Shown: positions 1 through 10,200 of the stretch, in pieces
How positions within the stretch are numbered: position 1 is the stretch's first letter
Layout: each line of letters opens with the position of its first letter
Assembly: GCA_964553745.1 (NCBI GenBank)
Contig: CAZKLD010000007.1
Location: forward strand, 1 to 64,000
DNA: 64,000 nt
Reading direction: 5' to 3'
From: STC-113 sp964553745
GTDB lineage: Bacteria; Patescibacteriota; Gracilibacteria; BD1-5; UBA2023
The notes under the pieces: model-generated
The model's input: only the letters and a program-made list of their open reading frames with translations
The model's database searches: none
Told to the model about the DNA's origin: nothing
Program-made: the position numbers and the translations under genes

Positions 1-406
1 AGCTTGTAGGATTCTCGAAGTTTCAGGCTACTTGGTATTCTCTCTTGTTTGAAGCAAGGGAATAATCGTATTCTGATCATTTGAGAGGATCCACGACTTT
101 CTTGGAAAGGTTCTTCTGGAGCATCTTGTAAGCGGAATCTCAGATAGTTCATTGGTTCCAGATTATTCCTCAGGAATAGGTGTATGAATAGGCATAGTCG
201 GGAGTCGGATAGGTTCAGGCATTGACATTGTACATCTCTACTGATTTCTTGATGGAAGAGATGTCTGACAAGCGAGTTGAATCCCTAGCAGAGCCTGACT
301 GGGAAGAGAAGGAAAGGAATGCTATCGTCGCAAGGATCGCTAGGATTACTATTACTACTATAAGCTCTACTAGGGTGAAGGCTGAATTGCGTTTTTTGTG
401 AAGCAT
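1..406 (-). CDS. Type IV pilin-like (PulG-type) protein, 3' end beyond window
   Basis: The first residues (MLHKKRNSAFTLVELIVV...) are a class III signal: a short basic leader, then the FTLVEL processing site and one hydrophobic helix. This is the hallmark of type IV pilins and type II pseudopilins cleaved by prepilin peptidase. The residue before the Phe is Ala rather than the usual Gly, and the same is true of the second pilin-like gene at 29430. Six or more in-frame TGA codons read as Gly carry the frame through to base 1, so the protein continues outside the window. The visible part has 135 residues with a Tyr/Ser-rich globular region. It is divergent from lgt. The subfamily and substrate are unknown. 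Confidence 0.85.
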
Positions 407-444
407 AATATTAAGTTAAATTTAAACCTTTACAGTGTAAACGA

Positions 445-477
445 TTTTTTCAAAAAAATAAAATGTTTTTGAAAAAA
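445..477. repeat. 12-bp perfect inverted repeat in divergent promoter region
   Basis: The arms TTTTTTCAAAAA (445-456) and TTTTTGAAAAAA (466-477) are separated by 9 bases. They lie between the divergent pilin-like gene and lgt. This could be an operator, a terminator-like hairpin or simply A/T-tract sequence. There is no GC stem core, so a terminator is unlikely. Confidence 0.5.
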
Positions 478-521
478 AACTTTTATAGGTAAAACATTAT
501 AACAATTAATGCAATAAAAAT

Positions 522-1286
522 ATGAAAATATTCGATATAACATTATTCTGAATACATTTGGCTCCAACTTATTATTGACTCATGTACGCACTTTGATTCG
601 TCTGAGGATATCTGATTTTGAGGAAAAGAAAAATCCTGAGTGAAAAAGGCCTTGACTCTCTTATTTTCTACATATTCCTGTGAGTTATTTTATGATGAAG
701 GCTATGATATGTTCTTTTTTATGATTTGGGATATTATCTCAAGAATCCGCTTGATATAATGGCTACCTGGAAATGATGAATGAGCTTTCATGGGTGAGTA
801 ATTTGAGTTGTAGTAGCCATGATATTATTTACAATCGTAAATCATAAAGCAAACCCGATAAAAAAATTCGATGAATTCAAGAAACATTTTCTATCCCTTT
901 CCGACAATGTAGTCGGCGTATTGCCAATCTGATTAGGTTTATGAAGGATATGAAATTATCTGAATAAGGAATTGCTATGACAGGAGTATGATTGATTCCT
1001 AGCAGTCGAAAAAAATTGAAAATATTACTTCCCCACTCCGCTTCTAGAGGCTCTTTTCGAATGACTTATCCTATATTTTATACTTTCATATTTCTTCAGA
1101 CACTCAAAAAAACCATGAAAGACTTGATGAGCTTTTTTATTCTTCTATTGAGTTTTCAGGTTCTGAATTGAATTTTTTAGAGTTCCCGATGTTCAGTTGT
1201 GATATATTTGGTGATGGGCAACAATGGGTCAGATTCTGAGCGTGCCGATGGTCATTGTTTGATTTTGGCTAATTTATAGGAAATAG
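522..1286 (+). CDS. lgt: Prolipoprotein diacylglyceryl transferase
   Basis: Lgt transfers diacylglycerol from phosphatidylglycerol to the lipobox cysteine of prolipoproteins. It is an integral membrane enzyme and acts before LspA, which is encoded at 39009. The 254-residue protein has the expected series of membrane segments. It contains the conserved blocks GGRLGYVLFY, MSFHGGVIG, GRIGNYLNKELLG (with the Arg and Asn of the family signature) and, near the C terminus, RVPDVQLGYIWGWATMGQ. Of 34 glycines, 27 are encoded by TGA, including those in the signature motifs, so table 25 is required. Length is normal for the family. The downstream rhomboid gene starts 44 bases later on the same strand, so co-transcription is possible. 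Confidence 0.95.
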
Positions 1287-1330
1287 CATTAATATATTTG
1301 ATAAAATAGAAAAATAGCTAAAATTGATTA

Positions 1331-1942
1331 ATGAATCATTCTAATATTATCCATAAAAAAAGGCTCATGTGAAGATTAGATAAGAGCATATCAAATCTGC
1401 TCATAATACTGAGTATAATAATCACAGCATTAACAATTCCCTTTCCAGAGTTATTCCGGTACTGAATGAATAAATACTATCTATATGTGACACATGATAT
1501 ACCATCGATCCTAGTTCAATTCTGACTTTATCAATTCTTGCATTGATGAATGCTGCATATTTTGTCTAATTCATTATTCATATATATTTTTTGAAATCAG
1601 GTAGAGATCCTGATGTGAAAAAAAAGATATCTTCAATTTTTTCTCCTTAATGCTATTTTCACTTGATTCGCCATATTATTCCTTTCTAGTGCGAACACAG
1701 TATGAATCAGCTGATTTGCAATGGCGATTATGGGTTATGTATTCATGCATCTGAGAAAAATAAAACATCCTGATTATAAGTGAGCATGAATTTTTCTTGT
1801 TTTGAACGTCCTGATTTGATTTGGAAGCAATATTAGCCTGATCTGACATTTGGCTTGAGCAATATTCTGATGCTGATATTTTTATTTAGAAACGAATTTA
1901 AGAAGCAGGAAGCTTATTGATAAAAACAAGTATGGATTATAG
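1331..1942 (+). CDS. Rhomboid-family intramembrane serine protease
   Basis: Rhomboids cleave substrates inside or near the membrane with a Ser-His dyad. This 203-residue protein is hydrophobic throughout, with about six predicted helices. It shows HGGMLHILSNSLFIY (the conserved His/Asn helix), GISGFAMAIMG (the GxSG nucleophile motif; both flanking glycines are TGA) and HLAGAIFG (the helix with the catalytic His). The order and spacing match bacterial GlpG-like rhomboids lacking extra domains. It follows lgt by 44 bases on the same strand. Its substrate cannot be told from the sequence. Confidence 0.9.
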
Positions 1943-2123
1943 CAGGATAATCACAATCTGAACATTTGCCGCACCATAAATCCTCTGAATTGTCAGTCAT
2001 TCTTCGGGGTATTCGCTTTTCCTGCATTAAAAAAAATCACATTGATGCATCAGGGTTCCGGGATTCTACCAGGAAGAACTGTACAAAAATGTGAAATCTT
2101 GACTAAGATTATAATAAGCTGAA

Positions 2124-3428
2124 CTACTGAATAGCCTTCTTCCTAAGAAGAGCCCATTCTCCTGGATTCTCATCCATATTTACAAATACTCTGAAGCTGC
2201 CGCCATGGGCAGCTTCTTTGCTTTCTCATTTCGGATCCTTGATAGATTTTACTATCATTTCAAACTGACTATCAGGAGAAATTACCCTAAGTGAATCTCA
2301 GATGTCGAATCTGTTTTTCACTTCAATTTCCGCCAATTTATCATTGTTGTCATATCATCTGACGATTCAGACAAATTCTTCCTCTTTCAATTCAGCATTC
2401 TTCTCGAAATAAATACTCTTATCTCATAAATCTCAGACCACGAAACCAGGTATGTATCCCCTATTAGAAATCGCAAACAGTTCTTTGGAAAGCTCAACTG
2501 CATCGTACTTCTCTCAATTTTCCACTGCCGTTATAGCTTTTCTGTAACCTCTTCAGACTCCTGCTAGGTAATTGATAGTCTTACTTCTTCATTCGACCTT
2601 AAAGCTTATGATTCAAGCATCTTTCAGCTCCTCTATATAATCGATAAGACACATATCTCTGGAATTCATGATATATGTTCAGAACTCATCCTCATCTATA
2701 GGCAACAATTCTCATTTCCTCTCCCTTTCCTCAAGGTAGAATTCTCATTCTAGAGGAATGTAGTTCGTCGGCCTTCAGGTAGAATCATATAAATCTTCAT
2801 TTGAAACCTCATTCTTATATACTTTGTATTCCCAGCGGCAAGAATGTGCGCAAGTTCATTGATTCGGATCTCTATGGGCCATATAGTTAGAGAGCAGGCA
2901 TCTTCATGAATAAGCCATGCAAATTGCTCAATGGACGAAAAATTCTAGCTCCATTTCAGGGCAATTCTCATGGATTTCTTTGATTTCACGAAGAGATATC
3001 TCGCGACTAAGGATTATCCTCTTGATTCAGATATCATACCAGAACTTCGCTTGTGCCCAATTTGTATTATTTGCCTGGACAGATAAGTGAAGCTCGGCAT
3101 CTGGAAATTCTTTCCTGATGATTCAGATAAGTCCCGGATCAGACATTATATATGCGTCAGGATTAAGAGCATACATTTTCTTAAAGGCCTCTATGAAAGG
3201 CTTGATTTTGACATTATGCGCATAGATGTTCGCAGTGAAATAAATCTTTACTCATCGTTCGTGGCAATATTCGACAGCCGTCGCCAGATCTTCCCAACTG
3301 AATTGATTTTCCCTTGCACGAAGCGAAAACATTGGAACTCAAGCATATACTGCATCAGCTCAATATGCTATCGCATATTTCATCTTTTCCAGATTTCAAG
3401 CTGGCATAAGAAACTCTAATTTTTTCAT
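2124..3428 (-). CDS. Peptidase U32 family protein (YegQ/TrhP-like)
   Basis: U32 proteins of this type act in tRNA or rRNA hydroxylation (TrhP/RlhA branch), despite the peptidase name. The N terminus MKKLEFLMPAGNLEKMKYAI and GADAVYAGVP match the family start. Further along are LHLSVQANNTNWAQAKFWYD and RIILSREISL. The cysteine-rich signature follows: EFFVHGAICMAYSGRCLLSN, then HRDPNQGTCAHSCRW. FKVEGRSK is the usual late motif, and a C-terminal beta-rich domain follows. The length of 434 residues is typical of the short bacterial form. The exact substrate is not determinable here. Confidence 0.88.
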
Positions 3429-3540
3429 CCTAATTTTGAATTATTTAAAAACGTCAATATATGCAAAAGTTCAAAAAATCAAAATAAAACTTGATTTTTG
3501 CTTCAAAAGGATTATATAAATTAGGTGTACTTTTTAATAA

Positions 3541-3774
3541 ATGTCTATGGGAAGAGAGAGTGATTATAAAATGAAAAATACTACTGATTTTCCGACTAAA
3601 ATAAACAAAGCCATTGAGAAATGAGATGCTCAGCACCTTATAAAATTAAGGAAGAGAGTAACAGGTAAAATCAGGTACTTAATCAGCATTGGTTCACTAG
3701 AAGCCAGCAATGGATGGAACAACATGGCTCAATTTATAGATAACGCCATGGATGTTGTTGTAGCTAAGAAATAA
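3541..3774 (+). CDS. Small hypothetical protein, 77 residues
   Basis: The frame runs from ATG at 3541 to TAA and contains one TGA read as Gly. The protein is basic and probably helical (KINKAIEKGDAQHLIKLRKR; NGWNNMAQFIDNAMDVVV). It has no signal peptide or membrane segment, and I do not recognise the family. It lies alone between a minus-strand gene and the tRNA-Asn promoter. Length and composition look like a real gene, but evidence beyond the open frame is thin. Confidence 0.55.
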
Positions 3775-3790
3775 AAAGTTAAAAAAAATT

Positions 3791-3818
3791 TTGACAAGAA
3801 TATTTTTTTTTATAATAT
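3791..3818 (+). promoter_or_regulatory. Probable promoter of tRNA-Asn
   Basis: TTGACA at 3791 is followed by an AT-rich spacer and TATAATAT at 3811-3818. The spacing is 14 to TATAAT or 16 to TAATAT. The element sits about 45 bases upstream of the tRNA. The sequence just after it (3818-3850) is partly palindromic (TGTGCG ... CGCACA). Confidence 0.55.
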
Positions 3819-3859
3819 GTGCGCACTTCAAATCCGTTTGAGGTCGCACATAATTATAT

Positions 3860-3934
3860 TCCTCCGTAGCTCAGTGGTAGAGTAGGTGGCTGTTAACCAT
3901 TTGGTCGTTGGTTCGAATCCAACCGGGGGAGCCA
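3860..3934 (+). tRNA. tRNA-Asn (GTT)
   Basis: The 75-base cloverleaf has acceptor arms TCCTCCG/CGGGGGA (one T-G wobble), a D-arm GCTCAGTGGTAGAG, an anticodon loop CTGTTAA with anticodon GTT, a T-arm GGTTCGAATCC, and an encoded GCCA end. Anticodon GTT reads AAC and AAT, giving Asn. Confidence 0.97.
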
Positions 3935-3950
3935 TAAGAAACAAAACAAA

Positions 3951-3977
3951 AAATTCGCTTTAATAAGCGAATTTTTT
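3951..3977 (+). terminator. Rho-independent terminator after tRNA-Asn
   Basis: A perfect 10-bp stem AAATTCGCTT/AAGCGAATTT has a TAAT loop and runs into a T-tract, 16 bases after the tRNA. Confidence 0.85.
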
Positions 3978-4073
3978 GAATGCATAAATTTGATTTGTAT
4001 ATATTAAACAAAGGATATAATCTAAATGTCTCCCCCCCATTATAAAGCCATTATAATTTCATCAATCAATAAA

Positions 4074-4853
4074 ATGAAAAATCTGGTTATCATAATTATT
4101 TCAGGCATCAGCTATATATCAATGGTTTTTATAAATTATTTAGCCAATGCCCTTCCGATCAACAATCGCAATACATGAGCGATATCAAATTCCTATCCCA
4201 ATCTTTTTACTCCGGCATGATACACATTCTCTATTTGGGGATTGATTTACCTTATGCTTTTAGCATATCTGATTTATCAATTCATATGTTTGAAGAAAAA
4301 AAGACCCAAAATGCTGGAGGATATTCAAAATAAGATAAATATCCTATTTACAGCATCTTCAATAGCTAATATCTCATGGATATTCGCTTGGCATTATGAT
4401 TTCATCTGACTCTCGGTAATCATAATGATAATATTACTGGCCCTGCTGATCAATATCACAGATCAGATCCGATCACTGAAAATTACAACACAAGAAAAAC
4501 TATTCATTTCCACACCTTTCAGCATATATTTCTGATGGATCACTGTTGCTGCCATCGCAAATATCACAGTATATCTTGTGAGCATAGGGTGGAATGGATT
4601 TTGAATACAGGACTACATTTGGACAATCGTGATATTGCTTGCATGAACAATGATCGGAATCCTGAGAATGCACAAAGATAAGAATATCGCTTATGGCATG
4701 GTGCTCATCTGGGCATATATCGGAATTCTGATAAAACACGTTTCCGGTGCAGGTTTTGATTGAAAATACCCAAGCATAATAATAACTTTGATCATTTGTT
4801 TGTTGCTGTATGTGTTTTATATAGTCAAAATGTATTTTAAAAAGATAGCATAA
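4074..4853 (+). CDS. TspO/MBR-related membrane protein (tryptophan-rich sensory protein type)
   Basis: The protein has 259 residues and about seven to eight hydrophobic helices. The stretch LPINNRNTGAISNSYPNLFT, PAGYTFSIWGLIYLML matches the N-terminal half of the long bacterial tryptophan-rich sensory proteins, where the PAG-x-FSIWG-x-IY motif is characteristic. TspO relatives bind tetrapyrroles or sterol-like ligands in the membrane. The ligand and role here are unknown. It stands alone between two terminators. The Gly of the NTG and FxGW positions is encoded by TGA. Confidence 0.8.
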
Positions 4854-4899
4854 GATAATATTGTGCTAAGCCTGTTATGCATATTTAAACTTCAGATGA

Positions 4900-4928
4900 A
4901 AAAATCCCGCATTTATGCGGGATTTTTC
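4900..4928 (+). terminator. Rho-independent terminator
   Basis: The stem AATCCCGCAT/ATGCGGGATT is flanked by A- and T-tracts. It lies between convergent genes (4853 and 4973) and can serve both directions. Confidence 0.85.
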
Positions 4929-4972
4929 ATAATCTGCCTTAATGAATAATTATATGATTCAAGGCAGCATCA

Positions 4973-5449
4973 TTATCACATTATCTTCTTGAGGAAACTT
5001 CATTCTTCTTTCTGTTTCATCTCCAACATCTGACGTCACAGAGAAACGATGTCGATGTTTGATTTCCTTACCATTGGAAACAATTCTCATTCTTCTTCCA
5101 TTAGATGATGTTCGATTTGCTCGGACAAGACTTTAACAGATGAATCAAAAAGCGGGTCATCGACTGACATGGATTTGATATCTGAAATAAGATCTTTTGC
5201 GCTTTTGTGTTCGACATTTGCCTGATCAAGCAGCTCACTTGCCTCTTTAATCGACTCGCGAACAGTCGGATAGAATAGTTTTTCTTCTATTTTCGTATGT
5301 ATCGTAAGTTCAGAACATATTTCATCAGCCAGTTCCTTTTTCTTAGAGAAGGACTTGTCTCAAAGTCATTCATAATCCCTGAATGCTTTCCTCACCCTGC
5401 GATGATCTTCTTCAAGAAGCGCTAAGGCATTTATTGCATCTTTTTCCAT
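4973..5449 (-). CDS. Hemerythrin-like HHE-domain protein
   Basis: Hemerythrin HHE proteins are four-helix bundles binding a di-iron centre. They are used for O2/NO sensing, iron handling or repair. This 158-residue protein has the expected ligand pattern: His in EEDHRRVRKAF, HTKIEEKLFYP (HxxxE), VEHKSAKDLI, then EHHLMEEEGELFP (HxxxxE). One TGA-coded Gly is in the last motif. The C-terminal tail is short and charged. A clear TTGATA/TATAAT promoter lies upstream on the minus strand (5478-5505). The physiological role is not fixed by context. Confidence 0.85.
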
Positions 5450-5477
5450 ATGATTGAAGTTAAAAGATAATGTTGAT

Positions 5478-5505
5478 ATTATACTTAAATTTTAACAATT
5501 ATCAA
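5478..5505 (-). promoter_or_regulatory. Sigma-70-type promoter of the hemerythrin-like gene
   Basis: Read on the minus strand: TTGATA, a 16-base spacer, then TATAAT. The -10 element lies about 30 bases upstream of the ATG at 5449. Confidence 0.65.
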
Positions 5506-5702
5506 ATAATGGAGGTGTTAGTTTTTCCTATCATTAAGCCATTTAATTGACTTACTCACTAATTAGAAACCCATGAAGCCAATTAGGAATCATCTTCCAT
5601 GAAAGTGCCATGATGTGTATAAAAAGATTTGATTATCATAACTAAAAAGATAAACTTGGCAAGCAAACTCAAAAGGATGCATTTAAGCTATATGAAAAAA
5701 AT

Positions 5703-6716
5703 ATGAAACAGAATCGGCACAATCCGCGCCATCTTCCAGAGACATCTGCAACAGTAAGGTCAGAAACCGCAAACCAAATAAAAAAGATCAAGGGAATAGC
5801 AGATAATATCATCAATACTCCAAAGTTAAGTCAAGAATTACCGAGTGTTGAAGAACTTGTAGCGAATCATGCCGCAAGAGATTCATATGAAGCTGAAAAA
5901 TTGCTTGAGCTGAAAAGACTTGAGCTGATTGTTGCCAACCCAAAATTTCTTACTTCAGAAGTCGTTGATATAATATTAGGATTCGTAATGAGTAGCATTG
6001 GAGATTACAAGCAAATTCAGCCAAAAAAACATATCGGTTGGGAATTATGCAATTGAATAAGCTTCTGATTCGCAGAAACATCTTTCGAGCTTTTAAAAAA
6101 AGCCATGAAAATGTCAAATAGCCTTGGCATTGATATATCAGCAATCAAACCCCTATTGCCTGATGTAGAAAAATTGGTCACAGAAGTTACGATAAAAGAA
6201 GCGTTATTAAATGTTGAACTTTGCATAAAAGAAACTAGCTCCTCAACAAACGCTAGATTTACAGTATTTTGCAATACCCTCAAGAAAGCAGAAGTGCAGT
6301 GAATAGATATCAGGCCTTACAAGAAGAAGCTCCCCGCTCTAAACAAAGAAGCCAAAAGATGCCTTGAGTTCAGGACTGCTTTCAGCACATACAAACATCC
6401 GGGCAAATGAACCGACAGAGCTAAAAAACAGCATGATGCGCTTAATATGATGGCGAACACAGCAAAAACCTTAGAAAATTGGGTATTATTGGCTATCATT
6501 GCGAACAAATTGCCGTACGACGATGATTCTTGCAGTGAAAATGTGAAAGATATTTCAATTTTCAGACTATGCTTGGGAAAATTGAGAAAATCAGAAGGAT
6601 CAAGAGAAGAATGGAATAATCTTCTTGAAATGACATTAAGCGGAAAGCTATTCCCCTTGCCTGACAGCAGGAATTTTATGCCCCTTTTAAAACTCTTGGA
6701 AGAAAAAGCTAAATAA
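5703..6716 (+). CDS. Unknown helical protein, 337 residues
   Basis: The frame from ATG 5703 to TAA 6716 is continuous once TGA is Gly. The four TGA codons break it into several fragments under the standard code. The protein is mostly alpha-helical and charged, with no signal peptide and no transmembrane segment. Blocks such as PSVEELVANHAARDSYEAEK and LELKRLELIVANPKFLTSE look like amphipathic helices. I do not recognise a family or catalytic motif. It has its own terminator and no operon partner. The start is chosen because the ATG 11 bases upstream is in another frame. Confidence 0.75.
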
Positions 6717-6756
6717 AAAATCATTCAGAGAACAATAAAAGTTAAGCAAAACATGT

Positions 6757-6786
6757 ATTCACATTAAAATAATGTGAATTTTTTTG
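6757..6786 (+). terminator. Rho-independent terminator
   Basis: ATTCACATTA/TAATGTGAAT with a three-base AAA loop is followed by a run of T. It lies about 40 bases downstream of the unknown gene at 5703. Confidence 0.75.
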
Positions 6787-7175
6787 TGAAAATTCTATCT
6801 TCATCAAATTTATGAAAAAATTAAATGGCTTCTGGAGAGAGTTTTTCAATTGGATCTGATCGGATAAATTAATCAGCATGAAAATAACTTCACAATAACA
6901 AACAGAAGCGGATATGAAACGTAGATGAGTAAAAATTTTTAAGTTAAATGCAATATATCGTATCAGGTCTATATTAAGCCATTATATAAAGGGTATTCTT
7001 ATGCATTTCCCCATTGAATCGACAAATGTCAATGTATTAATTTACCGTTGACTTTCACCTGATTCCAATTAATTTATGGACCGTCAAGTTAATAGATAAT
7101 ATTGGATAATCACATATGAACTTGATTTGTCAATAGAGAATGTTCCTAAGAAGGAAGATAACAATTCTCCGATTT
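6787..7175. other. Intergenic stretch without a supported gene
   Basis: Only short frames occur: 28 codons at 6811 and 53 codons at 6914-7072. They have no recognisable product and weak start contexts. The end of the stretch leads into a strong promoter at 7176. I see no RNA gene. Confidence 0.6.
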
Positions 7176-7204
7176 TTGACAAAAAAAACCGAATAAGGTA
7201 TTAT
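7176..7204 (+). promoter_or_regulatory. Sigma-70-type promoter of giant surface protein A
   Basis: TTGACA (7176-7181), a 17-base spacer and TATTAT (7199-7204), about 57 bases upstream of the ATG at 7262. Confidence 0.7.
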
Positions 7205-7261
7205 ACTAGAAACATAAATTATGTTCAAATCAAATAATTTAATGAATGTCATAAAAAGATT

Positions 7262-10200
7262 ATGCCCATAGAAAACTGATCTGCATCGCCTGAAGAATTC
7301 GTAAGGAAAATAAAGCTTACCGATGAGCAGGTACAGCGTCTGGAATTAGCAGAAAACCAAGCTTTAGAGAAAAAAGGCATTTTTAGCGAGCTTCTGAGCG
7401 GATACACAGAGCATTTCAGATGAATCGCATTGTGAATTCTGGCCACCTGAGCAGTCACAGCAGCCTACCCTTCTCAAGTTTCAGCAAGCGAATCTCAATT
7501 TTCGAAAAAACAGATTATATCGTCTACTTCGAATCTGAAACTTAAATCTTCAAATAAATTTCTTGGCATTATCCTAAAGAATGTCAAAAAGAACAAAATC
7601 GATGCATCGAAATTATCCAAGACATCCATTGATGATTGTTTATTGAAGTGCTGAATTCAGCCTTCAGATACAGTGAAACACTCTCTTTATAATGCATTTT
7701 GATGAAAAGAGGCACATTGAACATATAATAAAAGGAATGCAATACATAATTCATTTACCATCAAATGTCTTATAAGATATATAAACGACGACCTCAAAAA
7801 CACAAAGAAACAGACAGTTGGAGAGATTCTCAAGGAATTTCAAAACTCTGTGATCGCAGCGAACTGAATATCGAATACTGAAGCTAGAACTGATAAGGAT
7901 AAAGAAATTGCTGCTCCAGTTGTTGCTGAGGTGAAAGAACCCGCAATCGAGCCTGTCAAAGAAATGCCAGTCGCAGATGTGATACTCAATGCCCCATTGA
8001 AGGCAAGCGAAATAACAGTTCCGCCAACAGCAATTTACGATCCGATAATTATACCTGAACAAAGAATTGCCAGCATCAATGCTGAAACAAATTGAAATAA
8101 TCCTGAAACAGGGATGAACATGTGAGCTGACTGAAGCTTAAGTATGGAAACTCCTGTATCTGATTGAACCTTGCATACTAGCTTCAAAGCATGAAATCTT
8201 GGAACTCCCGTTACGGTCTGACAGGAATCCACTGCCTCAACTAGCGGGAATGCATCTCTTATGCCAGGTCTTTCGGCAGAATATTCTTGAAAAACCTTTA
8301 AAACCGGATTATGATTCGAAGCGATGAATTATCAGAATAAGAATTTTGGAATCCTTAAGCTTTATGCGAGCAAGCTTTTCCAGATTGCAGACCAGAGTTC
8401 ATGAGTCTACTTGGAATTCAAAGATTCTGTGACATGAGAGAAATATCAGAAGATAATGTGATGATTCATAACGACAATCTGAAGCAGGTCTCTATTAAAC
8501 CTGTCTGCAGCAGACTTGAAGAAATTTGAGAAGATAAGCCTTGACTGAGCCGATAAAAGCTTTACATGACACAAATTCAGCGTATGAGGAGAATACAGCT
8601 TCCTTTCAGATGATTTCATAAGAGAGCTTTGAGCGTCTGTAGTTTACTCTCAGACAGATAACAAAGATTTCTGACTGCTGAAAACCTACGCAGAAGATAA
8701 TTGAAGCACGACAAAACAAATGGAAAGATATGGTTACTTTCAGTGATCAAGAGTTGTGGAAGCATGAGTAACATGATCATTCAAGCTCTGGGCTTCAGCA
8801 AAACTTAAAACAGCTTTTTGAGTTCATAAGCAGGATTTCAATTCGCTATGAAAAGATGTTATGTGAGAAAATGTTGTAACTAAGGATAATTCAATTACAA
8901 CCTGATATTGAGACCTTACTCTAACCCAAAGAATAGATTGAAACAGATGAAATATAGACCTTAATGTTCATCATATTCCAAATACCTCCACAAAATATCG
9001 TGCAGAAACCTGATACTATATCGCACCCTGAGTGAAAGCCACATGAATGGTCGAGAAAATGCATACGATGATGAGGTGAATGAAAGATTCTGTCACTGCA
9101 ATGCTTTGACTTACAGTTGAATTCTGATGAAAGACAAAAGATTATTGAAATGCGAATCCAACAGTTTGAGAAAGGATGAATTTATGACTATGAGACCTGA
9201 AACCAGTCGATTGAGTGGCTTCTGATGTGCTTAATTGAAGAGCATGGACAAACGATGTATCAACTTTTGAAGTAGATAACTGAGGCTTATCATCAACAAG
9301 GAAAAATCTTGACTGAAGCATAGATGCTATTATCCAATGAAATTGAAAACTCAAGACAGATGTTACATGAATCATATGAAACCCTTCATGAGCAGAAAAA
9401 TATTTCTATGTAGAAAAAACTTGAAATATAGTCTTCTATGGGAAAAAAGCAGCTGAATATAATGCAAAATTCTGAACAACCCCAGTAATGATCTGATTCG
9501 CACAAAATGATAACAATGTTTTCATCCTCGACCAGAATATTACTAAGTGATCCGTATATCTAAAAGCAAACAAATCACTATGAGATTTGCCTGCAGGACT
9601 ATCTAACGCAATAGTTACAAGAAAATTGGAGCAGAAGATGAGCGATGATTTATTTTCAAAAGCATTGCAGATAGACGCTGCAAATGATATGTTCCAGAAT
9701 AATTGACTATTTTCTGATTGAATCCTAAAATGAAAATATCTTGATGGCACTCTCTCTGCTTCTGTTATCAATGCAGTCAAGAATAATGTTTTCTCTTCTG
9801 AACAGATAGCTGCGATGAAAAATTGAACAATCTCATGACAGCAAGCACAGAATATAGCAATCAATAATGTCCCTGTTCCAGTCAATGCAGATATCTCTGT
9901 CAATGAAGACTGATCTTTTGCCTGAAAACTTTCTGCAATCGATTCAGATAAGGACGCACTTACATATTCCCTTCTTACCGCTCCCCTGCATTGAACAGCC
10001 ACAATTACACCTGATTGAAATTATACATATACTCCGAATAAGCTGTTTTCCTGAAACGATACTTTTACATATGCCATCACCGATTGAAAAGCGACAGTCA
10101 CATCAATAGCAAAAATCACGATCAAACACATAAATCATGTTCCGACCATTTCTGTAGAAATACAAGATATCTCAACTTGAGGTTGAGTTGCTATGACACC

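Noticed and set aside
3818..3850. Regulatory hairpin in the tRNA-Asn leader
   Set aside because: The palindrome overlaps the expected transcription start, so the full hairpin would probably not form in the RNA.
6914..7072. 53-codon frame in the 6.8-7.2 kb gap
   Set aside because: No similarity, poor start context, and length expected by chance when only TAA and TAG are stops.
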